Source: Alcanivorax limicola
GTDB taxonomy: Bacteria > Pseudomonadota > Gammaproteobacteria > Pseudomonadales > Alcanivoracaceae
Direction: 5' to 3'
Length of the DNA stretch: 64,000 nt
Assembly: GCF_019931215.1 (NCBI RefSeq)
Contig: NZ_JAIOUB010000001.1
Location: 434,001 to 498,000, forward strand
Below are positions 18,155-27,217 of the stretch, one piece after another. A program made the position numbers and the translations under genes. Numbering within the stretch: position 1 is the stretch's first letter; the number at the start of each line of letters is the position of its first letter. The notes beneath the pieces are model-generated. The model had not been told where the DNA came from. It saw nothing but the letters and a program-made list of their open reading frames with translations, and ran no database searches.

Positions 18155-19675
18155 ATGTCGGAAGCTGAGATCGGTTCAGAAATCGAAGACGACATCATCC
18201 CGGCGGTGGCATCCCGCGAGATGCTGCCCTACAGCTATGCCCGTCGTCACAAGGTGCTGCTGCGCGGCAGTGGCGCCGCACGGGAGTTGTGCTGTGTGCC
18301 GCCGGTGGATATCCAGGTATTTGCGGAAGTGCGCCGCTGGCTCGGCGATCTGCCAAAAGTCGTCGCGCTGGACGAAGGCGGGTTTGCCGGGGCAATGGCC
18401 ATCGCTTATGAACAGCAGCGAGGCGCCGCAGCCGAAGCGGCGGATAACTTGGAAGGTATCGACCTGGCCAGTCTTGCCGAAGCCCTGCCGGAAACCTCGG
18501 ATTTGCTGGAGCAGGAGGATGATGCACCGATCATCCGCCTGATCAACGCCCTGTTACAGGAAGCCATTCGCGAAAACGCGTCCGACATCCATATTGAAAC
18601 CTTCGAGCGGCGCCTGCTGGTGCGCATGCGCGTAGACGGTGTGCTGCGTGAGGTGTTGTCACCCCGACGCGAGCTGGCGCCGTTGCTGGTGTCACGGATC
18701 AAGGTCATGGCGCGCATGGATATCGCTGAAAAACGGGTGCCGCAGGATGGTCGTATTTCCCTGCGCATCGGCGGACGTGATGTGGACGTGCGGGTCTCGA
18801 CCATGCCAGCCAGCAACGGCGAGCGGGTAGTGCTGCGTTTGCTGGACAAGCAAGCGGGGCGCCTGCAGCTGGGCCATCTGGGCATGGGGGATGTGTGCTA
18901 TCAGGAGATGATGGCGCAGATTCACAAACCCCACGGCATCATTCTCGTCACTGGCCCGACCGGGTCGGGGAAAACGACAACGCTCTACGCCAGCCTGACC
19001 GAACTCAATGATTCATCCCGCAACATCCTGACTGTCGAAGACCCGGTGGAATACCAGCTTGAGGGTATTGGCCAGACCCAGGTCTCCAACAAGGTGGACA
19101 TGACCTTTGCCCGGGGCTTGCGCGCCATCCTGCGTCAGGATCCGGATGTCGTCATGATCGGTGAGATCCGGGATCTGGAAACCGCCGAGATCGCGGTGCA
19201 GGCGAGTTTGACCGGTCACCTCGTGCTGTCCACCTTGCATACCAACACCGCGGTTGGTGCCGTGACCCGGCTTCAGGATATGGGCATCGAGCCGTTCCTG
19301 TTGTCGTCGAGCCTGCTGGGCGTCATGGCACAGCGGCTGGTGCGCGTGCTCTGTGACAACTGCAAGGAACCTTACCAGGCCTCACCGGGCGAGCTCGCCC
19401 TGATGGGGTACGCGGAGGGCGAAGCCGTCACGCTACATCGCCACAAGGGCTGTGAAGAGTGCAACAACCTGGGCTATCGCGGCCGCACCGGGATCTATGA
19501 ACTGGTGGTGGTGGACGACGAGATGCGTGAGCTGATCCACGACAAGGCCAGTGAGCAGCATCTCGAGCGTCATGCCCGCAAGCGCACGCCCGGCATCCGT
19601 ACCGACGGCTGGCGCAAGGTGCTGGCCGGCGATACGACCGTGGAGGAAGTGCTGCGTGTTACCCGTGAGAGCTGA
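18155..19675 (+). CDS. gspE: Type II secretion ATPase GspE
   Basis: A 506-aa cytoplasmic assembly ATPase of the type II secretion system. Seen: an N-terminal GspE domain, Walker [11 protein letters not shown], an Asp box/Walker B region ([12 protein letters not shown]), a His box (VLSTLHTN) and the Cys4 zinc site (CDNCK...CEECN). It powers pseudopilus assembly through GspL and GspF. The start has GGAG about 15 bases away within a small repeat of GACAGG hexamers. It is the first gene of an E-F-G-H-I-J-K-L-M run. PilB is excluded by the pseudopilin genes downstream. Confidence 0.95.
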   Translation: MSEAEIGSEIEDDIIPAVASREMLPYSYARRHKVLLRGSGAARELCCVPPVDIQVFAEVRRWLGDLPKVVALDEGGFAGAMAIAYEQQRGAAAEAADNLEGIDLASLAEALPETSDLLEQEDDAPIIRLINALLQEAIRENASDIHIETFERRLLVRMRVDGVLREVLSPRRELAPLLVSRIKVMARMDIAEKRVPQDGRISLRIGGRDVDVRVSTMPASNGERVVLRLLDKQAGRLQLGHLGMGDVCYQEMMAQIHKPHGIILVTGPTGSGKTTTLYASLTELNDSSRNILTVEDPVEYQLEGIGQTQVSNKVDMTFARGLRAILRQDPDVVMIGEIRDLETAEIAVQASLTGHLVLSTLHTNTAVGAVTRLQDMGIEPFLLSSSLLGVMAQRLVRVLCDNCKEPYQASPGELALMGYAEGEAVTLHRHKGCEECNNLGYRGRTGIYELVVVDDEMRELIHDKASEQHLERHARKRTPGIRTDGWRKVLAGDTTVEEVLRVTRES

Positions 19676-19695
19676 GCCGAAAGGGGAGCCGCAGC

Positions 19696-20919
19696 ATGTC
19701 GGCGTTTGAATACCGGTCCCTGGATGCCCGGGGCAAAGTCCGCAAGGGCATGGTGGAGGCCGACAGCGCTCGCCAGGTGCGCCAGCAGCTGCGTGAAAAG
19801 GGCTGGGTGCCACTCGAAGTGCGCGAGACCCGGGATAACAAGAGCGGCGGCAAATTGTTTGCCAGCTTCTCTCGTTCAGGGCGCCTGAACACGGCTGAGC
19901 AGGCTTTGATTACCCGTCAGTTGTCCACCCTGATCCGCTCCGGGATGCCCGTGGAGCAGGCCCTGTCTGCTGTAGCCCGCCAGGCTGGGCGGCCACATAT
20001 CGAACGTATCATGCTGGCAGTGCGGGCCAAGGTTACCGAGGGCTACGGCCTGGCTCGCAGCATGGCGGAGTTTCCCCGGGCCTTCCCGGAGATGTACCGC
20101 GCCACGGTAGCCGCGGGCGAGCAGAGTGGCCATCTGGAACAGGTGCTGGAGCAGCTTTCGGAGTATCTGGAGAATCGCCACGATACCGGCCGCTCGGTCA
20201 TGCAGTCCCTGATCTATCCGGCGTTCATCATGGTGTTCTCGATTCTTATCATTACGCTGATGATGACCTATGTCGTACCGCGCATGGTGGAGGTTTTTGC
20301 CCGTAATGAAGAAGGGCTGCCTACGCTCACCCGGGTGATGATCAGCGTCAGCGACTTTTTCCGCGATTGGCTCTGGTTGGCGGTGGTGTTGATCGTGACA
20401 GGCGGCTTTGCCTTTGCCCGGGCCATGCGCTCACCGGCGTTCCGTATGCGGGTGCATCAGCGTCTGGCGCGCATGCCGGTGTTCGGCAAGCTGATCTGTA
20501 CCGCCGACAGCTCGCGGCTGGCAAGCACCCTGGGTATCCTTTCGCGCAGTGGCGTGCCCCTGGTGGAAGCCCTGGCGATTTCCAGTCAGGTGGTAGGGAA
20601 CCTGGCTGTCCGTGAAGCGGTAAAGAAGGCGGCCGGCAAGGTGCGCGAAGGCGGCAGTCTGAGCCGGGCGCTCGAGGTCAGCGGTTACTTCCCGCCCATG
20701 CTGGTGCAGATGATTGCCAGTGGCGAGGCCAGTGGCGAGCTGGATCGCATGCTCAATCGGGCCGCCGAGTATCAGGAACGGGAACTCACGGGCGTGGTCA
20801 ATACGGTGGTGGGGCTGCTGGGCCCGGCCATGCTGCTGGTGATGGCCTCACTGGTGGCGCTGATCGTGATTGCCATGATGCAGCCGATCATGCAGATGAA
20901 CGCGCTCTTCGGGATTTGA
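19696..20919 (+). CDS. gspF: Type II secretion inner-membrane protein GspF
   Basis: A 407-aa polytopic protein with two duplicated T2SSF cytoplasmic domains (about 70-190 and 270-395) and three membrane helices (about 170-195, 220-240 and 375-400). It is the inner-membrane platform protein that contacts GspE and GspL. RBS AGGGGA precedes the ATG, and length matches the family (~400 aa). It lies 20 bp after gspE. Confidence 0.95.
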   Translation: MSAFEYRSLDARGKVRKGMVEADSARQVRQQLREKGWVPLEVRETRDNKSGGKLFASFSRSGRLNTAEQALITRQLSTLIRSGMPVEQALSAVARQAGRPHIERIMLAVRAKVTEGYGLARSMAEFPRAFPEMYRATVAAGEQSGHLEQVLEQLSEYLENRHDTGRSVMQSLIYPAFIMVFSILIITLMMTYVVPRMVEVFARNEEGLPTLTRVMISVSDFFRDWLWLAVVLIVTGGFAFARAMRSPAFRMRVHQRLARMPVFGKLICTADSSRLASTLGILSRSGVPLVEALAISSQVVGNLAVREAVKKAAGKVREGGSLSRALEVSGYFPPMLVQMIASGEASGELDRMLNRAAEYQERELTGVVNTVVGLLGPAMLLVMASLVALIVIAMMQPIMQMNALFGI

Positions 20920-21025
20920 TGCAATACTTGCAGGATTGAATTACGGGGTTGGCATACGGTCAGCGACATCCCGGCTTTCGGGTGTGGACCGGTAACATAG
21001 AACGGACAACATGGCGGAGAAAGTG

Positions 21026-21469
21026 ATGAATATTCAGGCGCGGCGCAAGGCCCAGAAAGGCCTCACGCTGATTGAAATCATGGTGGTGGTGGCCATTCTG
21101 GGGCTTCTGGCTGCAATGATCGTGCCCAATGTGATCGGTCAGGGGGAGCAGGCCCGGGTGGACCTGGCCAAGTCCAATATGGCCAGTATTGCCTCGGCAC
21201 TGGACATGTTCCGGCTTCACAACAGCCGCTATCCGACAACAGAAGAAGGGCTGCGTGGACTGGTGGAGCGGCCTTCCAATGCCCGCAGCTGGCCCGAGGG
21301 CGGCTACCTCTCGCGCATCCCCGAGGATCCCTGGGGCAATCAATACGTCTATATCAGCCCCGGTTCGTCCGGGCCCTATGATCTGATTTCCCTGGGCGCT
21401 GACGGCGTCGAAGGCGGCGAGGGCGTCAATGCCGATCTCAACTACCGTGAGCTCCAGCGTCGGGACTGA
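21026..21469 (+). CDS. gspG: Major pseudopilin GspG
   Basis: A 147-aa type IV pilin-like protein. The prepilin peptidase site is KG|LTLIEIMVVVAILGLLAA, with the conserved Glu at +5. The C-terminal part carries the GspG signature TTEEGLRGLV and the calcium-site region (DPWGNQYVYISPG). I choose the ATG at 21026 (GGAGA five bases upstream) over the one at 21011. It is the main subunit of the pseudopilus that pushes exoproteins through the secretin. Confidence 0.95.
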   Translation: MNIQARRKAQKGLTLIEIMVVVAILGLLAAMIVPNVIGQGEQARVDLAKSNMASIASALDMFRLHNSRYPTTEEGLRGLVERPSNARSWPEGGYLSRIPEDPWGNQYVYISPGSSGPYDLISLGADGVEGGEGVNADLNYRELQRRD

Positions 21470-22034
21470 GCGCGGCTTCACGCTGATTGAGGTCCTCATC
21501 GTTGTTGTATTGATAGGACTGTTTGCCGCGCTGCTGGTGCCCAACATGATCGTCGGCAACGAGCGTGATCTTGATCAGGGAGCACTGCGCTTGCAGGACG
21601 TGCTCGCCTCCGTTGGCGAGCACAGTGTCTTCAGTGGTGAGCTGCTGGGCGTGCGCCTGGAGGAAGACCGCGTCGTGCCGATGCGCTTCGATCCGGTCGA
21701 GCAGAAGTTCGTGGTGTTCGGGGGGCAGTCCCGGGTCGGACTGGACACCTGGCGCCTCGATGAAGACCTGCGGCTGGCATGGGATCTGGGCAACCCCGAG
21801 GAGGATGCCGCCGACAGCCACGGTGGCGTTACCATTGCCCAGGCAGCGGAAGCGCGATTGATCGCAGGGGAGGACGAGGACGACCGGGACAAGCGGCCGC
21901 AGCTGTTTTTCTTTCCCAGTGGCGAAGCAACGCCTGCCAGGCTGAGCCTCGAACTGATCGGCTCCCGGCGCATGCCGGTAGTGCTGAACCTGAGTGCCTT
22001 TTCCCGCGTTACCATCGAGGATGACACGCTATGA
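21429..22034 (+). CDS. gspH: Minor pseudopilin GspH
   Basis: A 201-aa minor pseudopilin with cleavage site RG|FTLIEVLIVVVLIGLFAA. It overlaps the end of gspG by 41 bases in another frame; a GTG shortly downstream could be the true start, which would shorten the leader but not change the mature protein. An acidic insert (EDEDDRDKR) lies near residue 150. Part of the pseudopilus tip or shaft complex. Confidence 0.88.
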   Translation: MPISTTVSSSVGTERGFTLIEVLIVVVLIGLFAALLVPNMIVGNERDLDQGALRLQDVLASVGEHSVFSGELLGVRLEEDRVVPMRFDPVEQKFVVFGGQSRVGLDTWRLDEDLRLAWDLGNPEEDAADSHGGVTIAQAAEARLIAGEDEDDRDKRPQLFFFPSGEATPARLSLELIGSRRMPVVLNLSAFSRVTIEDDTL

Positions 22035-22453
22035 AGCGCGCGCGTGGCTTCACGCTGCTCGAAGTGCTTGTTGCGCTGGGGATTCTCGTATTCGCCATTA
22101 TGGCACTGATGCAAAGCATGGGCACCGCGGCCGTGAATACCAGCATGCTGGATGACCGCACCCAGGCTTATATGGTTGCCACCAACAAACTGGTTGAATT
22201 GCAGGTTTACCAGGAGTGGCCAGAGACCGGCACCCAGGATGAGAAACTCGAGCGTGACGAACGAACCTGGCAAGTGCGTACCCGCGTCAGCAATGGCCCC
22301 TATCCTGATACCCGGCGCGTGGATATTGAAGTCGGCCCCGAAGTAACGGGGGGGCGTGAGCGCTCAGTGCTTTATGTGCTGACCAGCCTGCTTGGCAAAC
22401 CCGCTGCCGAAGTGCTTGAGGCTGATCCGGGTGATGCTGGAGAAGGGACATGA
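22031..22453 (+). CDS. gspI: Minor pseudopilin GspI
   Basis: A 140-aa minor pseudopilin with cleavage site RG|FTLLEVLVALGILVFAI after a very short basic leader. Length and position (H-I-J-K) match GspI, the nucleator of the pseudopilus tip with GspJ and GspK. Overlaps gspH by 4 bp and gspJ by 4 bp. Confidence 0.93.
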   Translation: MKRARGFTLLEVLVALGILVFAIMALMQSMGTAAVNTSMLDDRTQAYMVATNKLVELQVYQEWPETGTQDEKLERDERTWQVRTRVSNGPYPDTRRVDIEVGPEVTGGRERSVLYVLTSLLGKPAAEVLEADPGDAGEGT

Positions 22454-23109
22454 CACGCACTGCAGCAACCGCAACAGGGTATCAGTCGGGTTTCACATTG
22501 CTGGAAGTCGTCATCGCCATCGCGCTGTTTGCGTTCATGTACATGGCGGCGCAGCTCGCGTTCAGTACTGCACTGGACAACCGCGATATTCTGGCCCGGC
22601 ACGCAGCCAGTCAGGAAGAGCGCCAGCGCGCGCTGATCTTTCTGGCGCAGGATATCGAGCAACTGGTGGCCCGCCCGGCCCGCGACGCCTTTGGTGATAC
22701 TCAGCCGGCGATACGGGGCACGCTTGAGCAATTCGAATTTACCCGTCTTGGCTGGGCCAATCCGTTCGACCTGCGTCAGCGCAGCCAGATGCAGCGGGTG
22801 GCTTACTTTGTTGACGACGAGCAGCAGCTGATCCGCCGCCACTGGGCTGCGGTGGACCAGAACCAGGGCACCGAGGCGGTGGACACGGTCATCCTGGGCG
22901 GTGTGGAGGAAGTGCGCTTCCGCTTTCTGGATCAGGGACCGCAAGGCGAGTGGGTCTGGCGCGACGAGTGGCCAGACGTGGATCTGGCTCAGACGCCCCC
23001 TCTGTTCCAGCGCCTGCCGCGCAGCATTGATATGGAGCTGACCTTTCAGGACGAGACCAGTATCCAGCGCTTCTATCGCACCGTCATCAATCCCTGGAGT
23101 CAGCCATGA
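22450..23109 (+). CDS. gspJ: Minor pseudopilin GspJ
   Basis: A 219-aa minor pseudopilin, cleavage site SG|FTLLEVVIAIALFAFMY. It forms the tip complex with GspI and GspK. The leader (MTRTAATATGYQS) is less basic than usual. Coupled by 4-bp overlaps on both sides. Confidence 0.93.
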   Translation: MTRTAATATGYQSGFTLLEVVIAIALFAFMYMAAQLAFSTALDNRDILARHAASQEERQRALIFLAQDIEQLVARPARDAFGDTQPAIRGTLEQFEFTRLGWANPFDLRQRSQMQRVAYFVDDEQQLIRRHWAAVDQNQGTEAVDTVILGGVEEVRFRFLDQGPQGEWVWRDEWPDVDLAQTPPLFQRLPRSIDMELTFQDETSIQRFYRTVINPWSQP

Positions 23110-24173
23110 GATCGATGACAAAACCGGTTCCCCGGCAACGGGGCATGGCGCTGATCGTGGTGCTCATGATTGTCTCCCTGATGACTGTCATTGCGACCGA
23201 AGTCATGTTCCGGCAAGACCGTTTCCGTGCCCGTACCGAGAACCTGACAGACTGGGACCAGCGCTATCAGTACGCCATTGCTGCTGAAACCGTGGCCATT
23301 CAGGGCCTGATCGATGACCTGGAAGATGACCGAAACAATAATGCTCTGGTGGACGATTGTGTTGAGGAGCAGTGGCCGGTCAATCTGCCGCCAACCCCCT
23401 ATGAAGACGCGGTGCTCAGTGCCACGGTGCAGGACCTGCAGGGCCGCTTCAATCTGAACTGGCTGGTGACACAGCAGGGCACAGAGTTTATCCGGGACGA
23501 AATCTGGCGTGAGCGTCTGGCATCGCTGTTGCAGGCTACCCTGACCGAACCGGGCAAGGCCGAGCGGCTGTCCCACGAAATGGTTGACTGGATTGATTCC
23601 AATAACATCGTTGATGGTATCGAGGGCGCGGAAGATCCGGACTACCGCTGGCGCCGCACCCCTAACGCCCCGGCCATGCATGAAAGCGAATTGCGTGCAT
23701 TGCGCAGTATGACGGCAGGGGATATTCCGGACCCCTTGTTCTGGGGGCTGTTCAGCGCGTTACCGCTGGATGCCCGGCTCAACGTCAATACCGCCCCGCA
23801 ACCGGTGCTTGACGCCGTTTTTGCTGATAATGTGGGCTCTGCCGGCAGGCAGCAGATTGTCGCCATGCGCGAGGAGGGCCCCATCAGCAGCATTGATGAG
23901 TTGATGGCACAGGCACCATTCAGCGCCATGGAGGCCGATGCCCGCCAGGCACTGCAAGAAAAACTCGATGTGCGCTCCAGTTATTTTCAGGTCATGGTGG
24001 ATGTGCGGCGCAACGACCAGCGCAGCCGGCTGGTAACGCGCATCAGGCGCCTTGAACAAGGCCCTACCGAGGTATTCAGCCGCCAGCTGGTCCCGATACT
24101 CGGGCCGCTTGAGCCGCCATGCAATCCTTTTTACAGTGAGCCCCTGGCAGACGGAATAAACAGCGATGGATGA
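23106..24173 (+). CDS. gspK: Minor pseudopilin GspK
   Basis: A 355-aa protein, the large tip pseudopilin. Cleavage site RG|MALIVVLMIVSL lacks the +5 Glu, as is normal for GspK. The large soluble domain contains the helix-hairpin-helix-like segment (LNVNTAPQPVLDAVF) characteristic of the family. Overlaps gspL by 8 bp. Confidence 0.94.
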   Translation: MRSMTKPVPRQRGMALIVVLMIVSLMTVIATEVMFRQDRFRARTENLTDWDQRYQYAIAAETVAIQGLIDDLEDDRNNNALVDDCVEEQWPVNLPPTPYEDAVLSATVQDLQGRFNLNWLVTQQGTEFIRDEIWRERLASLLQATLTEPGKAERLSHEMVDWIDSNNIVDGIEGAEDPDYRWRRTPNAPAMHESELRALRSMTAGDIPDPLFWGLFSALPLDARLNVNTAPQPVLDAVFADNVGSAGRQQIVAMREEGPISSIDELMAQAPFSAMEADARQALQEKLDVRSSYFQVMVDVRRNDQRSRLVTRIRRLEQGPTEVFSRQLVPILGPLEPPCNPFYSEPLADGINSDG

Positions 24174-25338
24174 ACGCAGACTGATCTACCTTGCCGCCGG
24201 TGCATTACGCGCAGAGCAGGCCGCTGACGTTGCCGCCTGCTGGCGCAGCGCGGAAGGCGATACGGCTCGGGGCACACTGGAAGATGCGTTGGCGCAGGCG
24301 CGCGGCGATGTGCACCTGGTGCTTTCGGCTGGCGACGCGCTGCTGACCCGCGTGGCGCTGAGCAAGCGGCAGGGCCGACATATCCAGAAGGTGCTGCCGT
24401 ACCTGCTGGAAGAGTCCGTACTGGGCCGTAATGAGGAGCTGTGGTACGCCCACGGGAAGCCGCTGGATGATCAGTATCCGGTTGTCGCCTGCGAGCAGGA
24501 TGGTCTGACGCAGTTGCTCGACTGGTGCAGTGAGGCTGCTCATGTGCGCATTGCCGGTGCCTGGATCGATGCTGACCTGTTGCGCGATCAGGCGCCGTGC
24601 ATGGTGCCTCAGCAAGTGCTGCACGGGGATATGCTCGACATACTCTGTGTTCCCGCGCCGGGCCAGGCGCTGGTGCTGCCGGTTGCTGAGGCGGCGGCCT
24701 TGCCTACCATGATGGGGCTGGGTGAGGCCGATTTTCAGCACCTTGATGATCCCGCGCAGCTCTTCAGCCATTTCGCCCGGGCGATTTCCGCAGGTGACCG
24801 GATCGTGTTACTGCACGGTGCGCTGCGTCCGAACAAGGGCTCAGCAGGCATGCCGCAGACAATGCTGGCGCCCTGGCTGCCGGTGGCAAGGCTCTCCGTG
24901 GTCGTGCTCGTGTGCATCTGGGGCTTGCTGCTGGTGCAGAAGTGGCAGTATGAAGCGGCGGCGCAGGAAGCCGCACAGGCGTCCGTAGCGCTGTATCAGG
25001 AGCTGTTCCCGAGCGCGAGTCGTCCGCAAATGATCATCACGGAGTTCGAGACCCAGATCAATCGTCTTGCCGGCGGCGCGGGCGGCAGCGGCTTTCTGGC
25101 ACTGATGGGGCCCACCGGCGAAATCATTGGCGCGGCAGCTGACCAGGGGGTGGTGCCGCGACGATTACAGTACGACGAGCGTGACAGCGTGTTATTGCTG
25201 GATCTCAATGCACAGGATTTTTCGGTGCTGGAATCGTTGCGTGAGCAGTTGCAGTCGGCCGGCCTGAGTGCCGAGATCGGCACTGCGCGCAGCCAGGCCA
25301 GCGGCGTAACCGCACGTATGCGAGTGGGGCAGGGCTGA
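24166..25338 (+). CDS. gspL: Type II secretion protein GspL
   Basis: A 390-aa bitopic inner-membrane protein. The N-terminal ~225 residues form the actin-like cytoplasmic domain that recruits GspE; one TM helix follows at about 243-262 (VARLSVVVLVCIWGLLLV), then a periplasmic ferredoxin-like domain. Its last base is the first of the gspM start (ATG at 25338). Confidence 0.92.
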   Translation: MDERRLIYLAAGALRAEQAADVAACWRSAEGDTARGTLEDALAQARGDVHLVLSAGDALLTRVALSKRQGRHIQKVLPYLLEESVLGRNEELWYAHGKPLDDQYPVVACEQDGLTQLLDWCSEAAHVRIAGAWIDADLLRDQAPCMVPQQVLHGDMLDILCVPAPGQALVLPVAEAAALPTMMGLGEADFQHLDDPAQLFSHFARAISAGDRIVLLHGALRPNKGSAGMPQTMLAPWLPVARLSVVVLVCIWGLLLVQKWQYEAAAQEAAQASVALYQELFPSASRPQMIITEFETQINRLAGGAGGSGFLALMGPTGEIIGAAADQGVVPRRLQYDERDSVLLLDLNAQDFSVLESLREQLQSAGLSAEIGTARSQASGVTARMRVGQG

Positions 25339-25880
25339 TGCAACAATTACAACAACAGCTACAGCAATGGCGACAGCAATTCATGACAGCCAGCGAACCG
25401 GCGCGGGTCTGGTATCGCTCATTGGCGGAACGCGAGCAGATTGCCGTCAGCGTGCTGGCAGTGGTGCTGGGGTTAATGCTGATCTATCTGCTGATGTGGG
25501 CGCCAGTGCTGAATGGGCGCGAAGCGGCGATCAACAATTACCTGGCACGGGAGCGCGTGCTCAGCTGGATACAGGATAATGCGGACGCAGTGCGCGACGC
25601 CCGGGCAAGCAGCCAGGACCGCCCGCAAACACATCGCGGCGACTGGATTTCGGTGATCAATGCCAGCGCATCCGAAGCAGGCCTGAGCCTGCGCGGCTTC
25701 ACGCCCGAGGGCAATGATGCCGCACGGGTCCAGCTGGAGCAGCAGGAGTTTGCCAAGGTGATCGTCTGGCTGCAGGCGCTGGAACAGAATATGGGCATTC
25801 GCGCGTCGGCGGTGGAGATTTCAGACAGCCAGACGCCCGGGACGGTGAACGTCAGAGCCACTCTCCGCCGGGGGGCATGA
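25338..25880 (+). CDS. gspM: Type II secretion protein GspM
   Basis: A 180-aa protein with a Gln-rich cytoplasmic N-terminus, one TM helix (about 35-55, IAVSVLAVVLGLMLIYLLM) and a periplasmic domain. Partner of GspL in the inner-membrane platform. Overlaps the next gene by 4 bp. The E-M run ends here; gspC and gspD are not in the window. Confidence 0.92.
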   Translation: MQQLQQQLQQWRQQFMTASEPARVWYRSLAEREQIAVSVLAVVLGLMLIYLLMWAPVLNGREAAINNYLARERVLSWIQDNADAVRDARASSQDRPQTHRGDWISVINASASEAGLSLRGFTPEGNDAARVQLEQQEFAKVIVWLQALEQNMGIRASAVEISDSQTPGTVNVRATLRRGA

Positions 25881-27217
25881 TGTCACAGTCTTGTTTCCCG
25901 GTTCGGGGCGTCATCGCCCTGACCGCTGCGCTGTTTTGCGCCGTTGCCGTGGCAGAGGTGCCCGGTGATTTCCGCATTCTGGACTACCGGGCCAGTGAAC
26001 TGGGTGCGGCGGCAGGCCGTCCGGTTGCCTCGCTGTCTGTTCTCAGCTGGCAAGATGGTGCTCTGCAGCCCATCAGCTTCCAGATTGATAGCATCGGCGA
26101 GGCCGACCTGGTCTGGTTTCCCGAATCCGGTCTGACGCGTGAGGGGGACCCCGAACGGTTTCTTGCCGATGATCGATTGCTGATCCGTGCGGCGGATATC
26201 GGGCCGCGGGCGCCAAAGGATGTGGCGTTGCCGGACGGGGTAACGCCGCTGGCAGAACTGGCCATCGAGGACGTTACCGGCGGGCCCGGTTATGTCTATC
26301 TGGTGGAAGGCGACAACCGGCGCAACCCGGCGCGCTACATTGACCACGACATCGAGAGCGGCATAACGCGCACACACCGTTATCAACTGCATGTGGACCC
26401 GGAAAACGAACTGAACTGGCGCCATCTCGGTTATGCCGGTTACGAGGGCGACGGCTCGATCATCGATACACTCAAGATGCGGATGAGCGGTGGCTTCCTG
26501 AGTCGGCGCGCACGAATGACGCTGGACAACACCAATCTGCGCCCGCAACTGGCAGGCAGTAAAGTCGGACCATTGCGTTCAGTGATGCATCTGGAAACCC
26601 GTGTGGTACTAGGTGGCATTCCGGTGATGCGACTTCAGGTTCAGGCCTACCGTTATCCGGATCACTACGAAGCCCACAGCTATGCGCGCATACCGGCGCT
26701 GTATCGCAACACGCTGCGCGACCCGGAAGTGGCGGTGTCCATCGACGGCAATGCCCAGTACGGTGCCACCGTGCAGACAGCCCGCGGGAAAGAATTGCGC
26801 GGGCTGGTGGATGGACGCATGGATGATGAGGAACAGCAGCTGATCGAGCGTGGCCTGACCACCACCGACAGCTGGATACTGTTTGATTCCCGGCGCAATT
26901 TCATTTTGCTGGCTGATCTGGATGTGCCGGCGTCGCTTCAGGATATTCCGTTGACGCTGGTGTACCAGGATGACAACCAGCTGGAGATTACACCGGAGCA
27001 GTTCCCCGGACAGCTGCCGAATATCGGTTATGCCCTGCGGGGCTGGCCGCCGGAGCGGGAACTGCGTTTCGCGGTACGGTTGCTGTTCGGCAATGCCATC
27101 GCAGATGACTACTCGCCGGAGGATTATGTGGCCGCGCGCATGGCGCGGCCGTCTCTCAGTGTGACGCCCTGGTCTCCCAGCTATTCGTCACAATCGGTAA
27201 CGCAACCTCACCATTGA
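25877..27217 (+). CDS. Uncharacterised secreted protein at the end of the gsp operon
   Basis: A 446-aa protein with a Sec signal peptide (hydrophobic segment ALTAALFCAVAVA, likely cleaved near residue 26) and no further clear membrane segment. I do not recognise the family; it is almost twice the length of GspN and does not look like it. It overlaps gspM by 4 bp, so it is probably co-expressed with the secretion system; it could be a periplasmic accessory factor or simply a passenger. Its last 62 bases overlap the convergent hydrolase gene. Confidence 0.6.
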   Translation: MMSQSCFPVRGVIALTAALFCAVAVAEVPGDFRILDYRASELGAAAGRPVASLSVLSWQDGALQPISFQIDSIGEADLVWFPESGLTREGDPERFLADDRLLIRAADIGPRAPKDVALPDGVTPLAELAIEDVTGGPGYVYLVEGDNRRNPARYIDHDIESGITRTHRYQLHVDPENELNWRHLGYAGYEGDGSIIDTLKMRMSGGFLSRRARMTLDNTNLRPQLAGSKVGPLRSVMHLETRVVLGGIPVMRLQVQAYRYPDHYEAHSYARIPALYRNTLRDPEVAVSIDGNAQYGATVQTARGKELRGLVDGRMDDEEQQLIERGLTTTDSWILFDSRRNFILLADLDVPASLQDIPLTLVYQDDNQLEITPEQFPGQLPNIGYALRGWPPERELRFAVRLLFGNAIADDYSPEDYVAARMARPSLSVTPWSPSYSSQSVTQPHH

